A DNA stretch of 64,000 bases from contig NC_135567.1 of NCBI RefSeq assembly GCF_964340395.1, positions 13,201,591-13,265,590 of the forward strand, read 5' to 3'. Source of the stretch: Glandiceps talaboti (Eukaryota > Hemichordata > Enteropneusta > Spengelidae). Below are positions 1-9,200 of the stretch, piece by piece (the stretch's first letter is position 1; each line of letters opens with the position of its first letter). Position numbers and translations under genes: made by a program. Under the pieces are notes generated by a model. The model had not been told where the DNA came from and made no database searches. It was given only the letters and a program-made list of their open reading frames with translations.

Positions 1-30
1 TCCTGTGACCTTTGACCTTGTCCTACTTAC

Positions 31-3000
31 ATGATATTTCTTAGATCCCACTTCTCCAGCCACAAGATGTGTTACATTCTCTGTGAAATCTCCCATTACA
101 CTGCCTCCCATATACTGTACAAGACGACGAATTTCACTCTGTTCAAATCAAATCAACAACAAAAAAGAAATTTAACAACAAAATCAATGAAAAACAACTC
201 TTGAAATCAGAACAAGACGATCTTTACCACAATACAAAGCAGTCCTGTTGTCTTTGCTTTGAATAGCACCCCTAGTGTCCAAACTATCTAATCTTTTGTT
301 TTTATCACAATGTAAAATTTGCTAATTCCACACTTCGAGACTGTTTATGGTACTAGGGGTATGCCATTTATCTCTGTCAGTATATGCTTGTGTGGAGATT
401 GTGAAAATGTTTACAATTCAAAAATGTGCAAGCAAGTCACACACCAAAAAATCACAATCAAACACTTGTATAACTTACCCTCTGTGACTTTGCTAAACTG
501 GTACAACTGATAAGTAACTTAACCTCTATACCTTTGCTAAGCTTGTACATCTGATAAATGACTTACCCTCTATATCTTTGCTAAGCTTGTACAACTGATA
601 AGTGACTTACCCTCTATATCTTTGCTAAGCTTGTACAACTGATAAGTGACTTACCCTCTATATCTTTGCTAAGCTTGTACAACTGATAAGTGACTTAACC
701 TCTATACCTTTGCTAAACTGGTACATCTGATAAGTGACTTACCCTCTGTGACTTTGCTAAACTGGTACAACTGATAAGTGACTTACCCTCTATATCTTTG
801 CTAAACTAGTACAACTGATAAATGACTTACCCTCTGTGCCTTTCCTAAACTGGTACATCTGATAAGTGACATACCCTCTGTGACTTTGCTAAACTGGTAC
901 AACTGATAAGTGACTTAACCTCTATACCTTTGCTAAACTGGTACATCTGATAAGTGACTTACCCTCTGTGACTTTGCTAAACTGGTACAACTGATAAGTG
1001 ACTTACCCTCTATATCTTTGCTAAACTAGTACAACTGATAAATGACTTACCCTCTGTGCCTTTCCTAAACTGGTACATCTGATAAGTGACATACCCTCTG
1101 TGACTTTGCTAAACTGGTACATCTGATAAGTGACTTACCCTCTGTGACTTTACTAAACTCGTACATCTGATAAGTGACGTACCCTCTGTGACTTTGCTAA
1201 ACTGGTACAACTGATAAGTGACTTACCCTCTGTGACTTTGCTAAACTGGTACATCTGATAAGTGACTTACCCTCTGTGACTTTGCTAAACTGGTACATCT
1301 GATAAGTGACTTACCCTCTGTGACTTTGCTAAACTTGTACAACTGATAAGTGACTTACCCTCTGTGACTTTGCTAAACTTGTACAACTGATAAGTGACTT
1401 ACCCTCTGTGACTTTGCTAAACTTGTACAACTGATAAGTGACTTACCCTCTGTGACTTTGCTAAACTTGTACAACTGATAAGTGACTTACCCTCTGTGAC
1501 TTTGCTAAACTTGTACAACTGATAAGTGACTTACCCTCTGTGACTTTGCTAAACTGGTACAACTGATAAGTGACTTACCCTCTGTGACTTTGCTAAACTT
1601 GTACATCTGATAAGTGACTTACCCTCTGTGACTTTGCTAAACTGGTACAACTGATAAGTGACTTACCCTCTGTGACTTTGCTAAACTTCTACAACTGATA
1701 AGTGACTTACCCTCTGTGACTTTGCTAAACTTGTACAACTGATAACAAGCCCTCTCATAGATATGTTATACACTGGTCCGTCAGACTTTGGTATGGCTCT
1801 GGTTTGTCTCATACAGTTCAACACACACTGTGGTCCAACAATCCTGAAAAAAAATTATAATTATTTTTAAATAAAGTTTGTTTGTTTGTTTTTTGTTTGT
1901 TTGACTTTATTTAACTTGATAAATTGTTCCGCCAAAGGCTCTTCTCACACAATGTCGAGTAAGGGAAATTTACAATATTTGCATTTATTAAAGTCATACC
2001 TATTTCACCTAAATTATAACTATTTTAATTATTTTTTCCCCTTTTAATCAACTATTGTAAATAAAATCATAACTGAAAAAAATTATAACTATTTCAAAAA
2101 AAAATTATTAAAACTATATATAAAACTATTGTAAATAAATTTTAAACCAATTACATCTCTTTCAAATAAATGTGAACTATTGTAAATAAAATCATAACTA
2201 TTTCAAATATTTGACATGTTGTGTTTGATTCAACTTTACTGTGACATTGCGATTACTACATCAACTGCAGGAAATCTGTTGCCTTTGAAATTACAGTGGT
2301 TGTCTGAAATATATCTACAATGTAGGGTTGAAGCGTTTTTCATTTAATGGCAAACATTAAGCAGAACAAGTGTCAGTTGAACTATAGACGAACACCAGTA
2401 GCTGCTGTATACAGATTTTTTATCATTGTTCCATTGTATATTTTTCATTTATAGATCCCTGAAGAAGGTCTCTTGTGTGAGACCGAAATATTTGTGTAAT
2501 TAGATCTTATTTCTCAACATTTTTCTGCATTCAGCCAAGGAAAATACGAGTGACCTAAGGGGCCTTTGTCACTACAAGTCGCTAGACGAGTCGTGACAAC
2601 CTTTAGGTCACAAGTATTTTCTGACTGAATGATGAAGATTATTGGAGAATAACATAATTATACCAGCGCCAAAGAAAAATCGAGGAAAGTAATGACAATT
2701 TTGAACGTTTTGAGTTTGATCACAGCAGAACCTTGGTAAAGTGTACAAGTACGTGTACATGCCCTGTGTACAAATATGTGTAAATGCCCTGAGTACAAGT
2801 ATGTGTACATGCCCTGAATACAAGTATGTGTACATGCCCTGAGTACAAGTATGTGTACATGTCCTGAATACAAGTATGTGTACATGCCCTGAGTACAAGT
2901 ATGTGTACATGCCCTGAATACAAGTATGTGTACATGCCCTGAATACAAATATGTGTACATGTCCTGAGTACAAGTATGTGTACATGCCCTGAGTACAAGT

Positions 3001-3927
3001 ATGTGTACATGCCCTGAATACAAGTATGTGTACATGCCCTGAATACAAGTATGTGTACATGTCCTGAGTACAAGTATGTGTACATGCCCTGAGTACAAGT
3101 ATGTGTACATGCCCTGAATACAAATATGTGTACATGTCCTGAGTACAAGTATGTGTACATATTCTGAATACAAATATGTGTACATATTCTGAATACAAAT
3201 ATCTCTACCTGCCCCGAGTAAAAGTATGTGTACATCTTACCTGCATCCTAACTTCACCAGGTGTTCAAATGCTTCACCTTCAAATGGATCGCATACATAT
3301 AAATAATTGTCTTTTTCACTTTTAGATAAGATATCCATAGATGAGACTAACTGACATGGTAGACTTGCTCTCTGTAGACACTACAAATATAGAAAAACAG
3401 GACATGAATCACTCAAGTAGTTTATTCAGTAAATTAGGCCATCAACCTCTTTGTACAAAATGAAAATAAATATAAAAATAAATATACAGAAAACAACCAG
3501 AATAGAGCAATGTAAATGAAATAAACACCACAGAAGCTCAACTACATGTTTCAGGTGACAGTAAATATAACATAAACATCACAGAAGCTCAACAGAGTCA
3601 ACTACATGTTTCAGGTGATAGTAAATATGTTTTTGTTAAGAGCAGTGAGCAGGTAATATCTACCTGAGTTTCTCTGTCATTTTACCAGTGTTTGGTTCCC
3701 TACCAAAATTATAGTACAGTCAGTCTATAGGAAACTATGCCAGTGTTACCTTATTCCCCCTTTCTGTTACCATGGTTACCAAACCTTAACAACAACACCA
3801 TAAATATGACTATTATCACTCTCCAAAGTGTATATCATCAAATACATCTACTTACGGTGAAAGCCTTCTTAATCTGACTTTCTTTGTTTTTCTCCACGTA
3901 TACAAACACCACAAGTATGTTAGCCAT
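31..3927 (-). CDS. TOPBP1: TOPBP1 orthologue, N-terminal BRCT region (partial, 3' part off left edge)
   Basis: DNA topoisomerase II-binding protein 1 is a multi-BRCT scaffold for ATR activation and replication initiation in the nucleus. Coding exons on the minus strand are 3927-3856 (24 codons from the start ATG), 3380-3241, 1843-1711 and 138-31. Phases fit at every junction (0, 2, 0), each with AG acceptors and GTAAG-type donors. The spliced product starts MANILVVFVYVEK. It contains LYVCDPF, IVGPQCVLNC, VISCTSLAKSQR, and then the BRCT1 core MGGSV...THLVAGEVGSKKY. The last stretch is almost identical to vertebrate TopBP1 (THLIAGEVGSKKY), which makes the identification secure. About 151 residues lie in the window; the family protein is about 1,500 residues. 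The donor of the 1843-1711 exon is followed by a long array that repeats the exon end, and the donor of the 3380-3241 exon is followed by another array. The gene is head-to-head with SMARCE1. Confidence 0.88.
467..1745 (-). repeat. 44-bp minisatellite made of TOPBP1 exon 4 end plus its 5' splice donor (about 29 copies)
   Basis: Each unit on the minus strand contains about 35 nt of the 3' end of the 1843-1711 coding exon, followed by GTAAGTCAC. The first unit is the real exon end, and all others lie in intron 4. Units next to the exon (about 1300-1710) are nearly identical. Units at the far end (480-840) have diverged. Most copies keep the GTAAGT donor, two have GTATGT, one has GTACGT and about three have lost it. 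Confidence 0.95.
2453..2507 (+). ncRNA. hammerhead-ribozyme-like motif (possibly Penelope-like element remnant)
   Basis: The sequence follows the hammerhead order: AGATC (stem I), CTGAAGA (fits core CUGANGA), GGTCTC-loop-GAGACC (6-bp stem II), GAAA, a short A/T-rich segment, then UUA and GATCT, which is complementary to the first arm. Stem III (about 2488-2500) pairs poorly, so this is probably a decayed copy. Hammerheads of this kind are known from Penelope-like elements; no associated reverse transcriptase was seen. Confidence 0.4.
2510..2731. mobile_element. foldback MITE, family A, copy in TOPBP1 intron 3
   Basis: Inverted arms read roughly ATTTTTCT..TTCAGCCAAGGAAAATA..GTGACCTAAGG and the reverse complement, around a short palindromic centre (GTCACTACAAG/GTCGTGACAAC). 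The same element recurs near 7095, 29661, 51541 and (partial) 61708. No coding capacity is visible. Confidence 0.7.
2740..3240. repeat. 25-bp minisatellite abutting the donor of TOPBP1 exon 3 (about 20 copies)
   Basis: The unit on the minus strand is GGCATGTACACATACTTGTACTCA-like, with about 25-bp periodicity. It starts right at the donor of the 3380-3241 exon. The second unit still carries a CAGGTAGAG reminiscent of the exon/donor junction. All three minus frames stay open only because of the period, so the long ORFs here are not genes. Confidence 0.9.
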
Positions 3928-4348
3928 ATTTCTTGTTCTGTAGGATAAAATGAGATATGAGAAAACAGACAAACTTAGATCTGAGGTGCATTCATTATGA
4001 ATCCCCGGGGAGCCTCAGACCAGGGTAACTGACATCACTTGGACATCTCGAGTCAGGTGAGAATCGAACACATTTTTAATATTGTGCATTTGGGATACCA
4101 TCTACAAGGACTATACAGTACATATAGCTCAGGGGTACAGGTAGTTACCAGTAAGATGTATACATACATTTATATTTATACGTCACCTGTCACCAATCTC
4201 GCATTCTGATTGGTCGAGAGCCCTGCAGATACACAGGCGTATTTTTCACCAACAGCCGTATTTTTGCTTGTAAGTTGCTTTGACAATATGGTATAACTTA
4301 TAAGTATAAAACCAAGCAACACATCACTTCCAACACCCCAATAAACAC

Positions 4349-4349
<1 letters not shown>

Positions 4350-4379
<30 letters not shown>

Positions 4380-4506
4380 CACCACAATAACTTGACATTG
4401 ATTGACACCCCCCCCCACACACACACACACATATACACAAATAAACACACACAATAACTTGACATGAATTTATAGCCCCCCCCCCCCACACACACACACA
4501 CACACC
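4350..4506. repeat. (CA)n / poly-C compound simple repeat
   Basis: Three CA tracts separated by short poly-C runs and a repeated CACAATAACTTGACA motif form a small tandem array. It lies in the TOPBP1 5'UTR intron. Arginine/cysteine-rich ORFs reading through it are artefacts of the repeat. Confidence 0.9.
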
Positions 4507-4561
4507 ACAATAACTTAACACTGATTGATCGTCAAGTGATGTTAATGATTTGCTAACTTAC

Positions 4562-4740
4562 CTTACGAAATATATAATAACAACAAATGGTAAATCTGAA
4601 CCCTTTTCGTCACAGAAAAACAATCCTCAAATTTCACCACCAAAATGTCATCGGCAGTCTCGCTACTTCTTATCCTGTGCTGTTTTAGCAGAAATACGTT
4701 TTGAAATGTCACTTTTGTGCCGCCATGATTTTTTTCATCC
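4562..4740 (-). other. TOPBP1: probable non-coding first exon of TOPBP1
   Basis: A consensus donor (GTAAG/GTAAGT on the minus strand) lies at 4562/4561. The coding exon downstream begins at 3937 with only ten untranslated bases before its ATG, so a 5'UTR exon is required, and this donor is the best candidate. The upstream edge near 4740 is a guess. The exon includes an ATGGCGGC block (YY1-like) that would open a five-codon upstream ORF. Confidence 0.5.
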
Positions 4741-5184
4741 TCCCTAGGCTAAGATACATTTTAAAAAAATATATTTTTGCCCCTTAACTGTTGTGTATCA
4801 CATGCTTTGAGAATGTCAAGAAGCAAAATTATATATATATACTTTTTATCACCAGAAACTTCAAAAAATTACAAAAATAGTATTGGTGTCTTTGGATCTA
4901 GCGTGAGAAATTTTATAACATTTTGTTGGTCTAGGTGGTCTTGATTCGCAATGCATTCTGGTACTACAGGAAACGCTTTGTCGGAAGCAAGCGTGTTCAT
5001 TTATCAATCAATGTTTTGATTAGCGGCTAGATCTAACTCGGTGGAGAAGGTTATTGAAATAAGTCGTCTCTCTGCCGATACTTCGGAAAGAGGGTGAAGA
5101 TTATACGTGTATTCATCTCGTCTAACCCATTATCGTCTGCCAGATAATCCCAATTCGCTGATCTGCAAACTGAAGGGCCAAACC
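4741..5184. promoter_or_regulatory. bidirectional promoter region TOPBP1/SMARCE1
   Basis: Two housekeeping genes diverge from this interval of about 440 bp. There is no obvious TATA box. A ZNF143/Staf-like site (minus strand, ACCAGAATGCATTGCG, near 4947-4964) and, just outside, a YY1-like ATGGCGGC at about 4720 are the recognisable motifs. Motif calls are by eye. Confidence 0.5.
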
Positions 5185-5591
5185 ATGTCGTACGGACAAC
5201 AAAGAAGCAGCCGGTCGCTGACGATCGGAGGTCCGGGGACACCTCCGACCTCTTCACGTAAGTGATTCATATTTTGAAAATTGCGCCCACTGGGCTGGGT
5301 ATATTTTTTTTCTCCGTGTTGACGATCATGGTTTAAATCCTTCGAAATAATAAGTGCATTGGCCTATGATTAGGGTTAGGGATTCTGGAACACTGTCAAT
5401 TGTATGTAGCAAGTTTTCATTGTTTATTGGGAGATAATGATTAATATAGACCCTCCCTGGAGGGTCTATGGAGATAATAAATACTAGTGTTTATATTTTG
5501 AACAAAAAAAATAGTATAAGTTATAGTATAAAATAGTATAAGTTATATGGTAAAGTGAAATTCAGTTTATGAAGCAATGACAATATGATAT

Positions 5592-5635
<44 letters not shown>

Positions 5636-5643
5636 GTGGTGGT

Positions 5644-5674
<31 letters not shown>

Positions 5675-6230
5675 CTGCTGCTGCTGCTGCTACTATGGGG
5701 GTTTGATAGATGTATTATCTGAATAAAGAACATGTAGGGTGACTAAAAATTGTCCTCAGTGATGTCCCGGCATTTGTAAGTTACATTACATACTGTGTAA
5801 TCAGCTTAATGTATATTACACCCACTGTATTTCAGTTACAACTTACATATCAGATATCACATATTTACAATATATTAAAATTAACAATTTTTCCATCTCT
5901 CCTCATCTCCAGCCCTCCTAGAACTGTGTTAACATAATAACTTTTACATTTGTACTTCATTTTCCAGGTCTGGGTAATCCATATAGTCATCCTGCATTCC
6001 ATTCCATCAAGTTTGGAGGGCCTACCAATAGCAGGGTAGGTAGTAGCATTACTACATTCAAGTCAGATAGAGGGTCTACCAATAGTAGGGTAGGTAGTAA
6101 CATTGCTGTATTCAAGTCAGATAGCTGACCCAGTGGTAACACACATCTACATGTAATTGTATAGAACAGGGTTTTTGTCTGACATGTGGCACACACACAC
6201 ACACACACACAGATATATACATGTACACAC

Positions 6231-6266
<36 letters not shown>

Positions 6267-9200
6267 ATATAGTTTTGGTAGTACTGGAACTCTTTCTTGG
6301 TTGTGTACATGTATATATCTGTGTGTGTGTATGAGTGTGCCACATGTCAGACAACCAAGAAAGAGTTCCAGTACTACCAAAACTATTACGCTCTGCCACT
6401 GTGGTATAGAGCACTGTTTTAGCAGATTGATACTCACCGAGTTATATGTATATATATATATATATATCAATAATAAAACATACAACCAATCCTACTTTTT
6501 TCCTTATCCACCTATAATTTACGTAGACACGAGGTGAAGAGGTGAAAATTGGGTTTATGCAAATGAGTTAATAAGTCTACTATATGCAGATGTGGCATGG
6601 GAATCAATGTGCCCTCTAAGCCAATAGGATGCACACAATTTGTAGTGATGCACCAAAATTTAGTGTTCCCCTATCTCTTACTATGTGGTGACTCACAAGA
6701 AATGTCAGTTTTTATCATTTTGACTCACAACAACAAAAATTGGCTACCACTAGAGGGCGCACTATAAATGGAAACCCCAGAAGGGACTCTCTTCATATAT
6801 ACAAACATTGCGTTGTAAGGGTTAACAGTAACTTCATGTGTTTATTTGTCTTTCTTAACTGTATCTAACAGCAAGAAAAAGGTACACCCAAGCCACCCAA
6901 AGCACCAGACAAGCCATTGATGCCGTATATGAGATACAGCAGGAAAGTTTGGGATAAAGTCAAACAGGAGAATCCGGAACTAAAACTCTGGGAAATTGGG
7001 AAAATTATTGGTCAGCTGTGGAGAGAACTACCTGAGGATGAAAAACAAGTATTTATTGATGAATATGAAACTGAAAAGGTAAGGATTATTTAAAATTTTC
7101 TTCGCTCAGTCAGGGGAAATATGAGTAACCTAAGGGGTCTTGTCACTACAAGTCTGTCGATGAGTAGTGACAACCCTAGGTCATGAGTATTTTCTGGCTG
7201 AATGAAGAAAAATATTAGAGAATAATATAATCATACCATTGCCAGTAATATCAATGACAAATTGGGGAAAGTAATGGCAATTTTGAATGTTTTGACTCAT
7301 ATTTCGAACACAGCAGAACCACTGACATAGACACGCATTTTCATGACATAAACGTGCATTGTTGTGACGTAAGATGACCCAGGTATATATCCCCTATTTT
7401 TTGTTCTAAGTGACTCGTACATTACTCTAGAAGTCCTGAGATGAATGAGCTGCAATTTAAAATTCATCCACAGCCACCCACACAGTCATTAACATCATGT
7501 CTTTGTTAATCAATCACAAAATTCTAACCAATAACAGTCCCTCATAAAGTTAGAGTTTATTGGGGCAGTTATGTAATGTCCAAATATGGTGTATTTGTCA
7601 GCTGGGGATGCTACTTATACACTGTTTACATCACTAGAACAGTTGGGGTTCACTGATTGGATGAACAACTTTTTGTGCTGATTGAGGGACTTTGACCAGA
7701 CGTGGTATAGTTAGAGATAACATTGGTGGTTGTACAGACCACGTTGGCATCCGGACTAATGGTTGACCCACCATCTCTGATTGTATGACATGTACAGTGT
7801 GGTCAGGTCAAAGGTTAATTTGAGCTCTGTCTTTTCTCACTTTGTAGATTGACTACAATGAAGCAATGAAAGCCTATTACAACTCTCCTGTCTACCAAGC
7901 ATACGTTGTTGCCAAAGGAAGAGGTAAGTTTTGTAAGCTTCTCTGTGATTGGTCAAAAATTAGACAAATGAAGCAATGAAAGCCTATCACAACTCTCCTT
8001 TCTACCAAGCATATGTTGTTGCCAAGGAAAGAGGTTAGTTTTGCAAGCCTTTCTGTAATTGGTCAAAGATTAGACAAATGAAGCAATGAAAGCCTATCAC
8101 AACTCTCCTTTCTACCAAGCATATGTTGTCACCAAAGGCAAAGACAAGTTGTAAGCTTCTCTGTGATTGGTCAAAAATTACAAAGTAGGTGTGTTGTCTC
8201 AAGCTCTGTGAGATTAGTAAAAAATTGGGATGTGTGCAGTACATGTATACTGTGTTATTTCAAGAAGAGATAAAGATAAGCCTGGATATTTTTTAAGTAA
8301 ACAGGATAAGATAATATATATTTCCTGGGTTTGTATTCAAATTGGTGAATTTCAAAAAGAAGAAAACAGTTTTACAAATGTAATAATTGCATTTTTCAAA
8401 AGTTTTTGTTAAGGGTTATAAACACTAAGAGCCCTGCTTCTCACCTCCCCATCCCCCGCCTACACCCTCCACTTTGATGGAATGTTTAACAGTTACCAAT
8501 TACTGCAGATTCATGATAAAAACTAAATAACAATCAGCCTCTTAACAAAAATTTGTTTTTGCTTTTTTTTGGTCACAGCACAACAACAACAAGAAGACAA
8601 CCAAGTGATGGACAATAAGCCAGAACCAAGAATGAGTATCCAACCAGCGGAAGACGAAGATGGTTAGTAATGTCTGTTACTTGTAATAGAAAAGTTACAT
8701 CATGTCTGTTACTCCAGTCAGTTATGTCTGTTACTTGTAATAGAAAAATTATTTCATGTCTGTTACTCTGGTCACCTAGTTTTTCACTGCTGACCCTAAA
8801 ATTGTGAAGTCTCGCAAGAAATAGTGGAAATGGAAACTGACATCAACTTAAAAAGACACTATATAACTGTTCTTCCAATCTATAATTGCTGTACATCTGA
8901 TGGGAATAACACAGGGACTATATGGAAAACATAACTACCTGAACTAGACATTCTATGTACCCTACCTATTCTAAAATTGAGCGTAATCAGAACCACACAA
9001 TTTTTTTTAGGCCGAAGTATTCTTATTTTTGTTATAATTCTGAAAGGGGAAAAATAATTTTGTTTTGATAACCTGCAAAATGGCTAGAACCTCGGAGACT
9101 TCAGTACTTGTATTCGACATTGAAAATGAATTTATTTATTAAAGAGACCATATGGAAAACAACAGAAAACATAACACCCTGAACTAGACTCTCAGACATG

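Noticed and set aside
467-1745. Direct repeats resembling a CRISPR array
   Set aside because: Units are contiguous 44-bp tandem copies with no unique spacers, derived from a coding exon end, in a eukaryotic intron.
2608-3235. Three overlapping long minus-strand ORFs (171-196 aa)
   Set aside because: A 25-bp period translates into the same 25-residue cycle in all three frames; it is a minisatellite.
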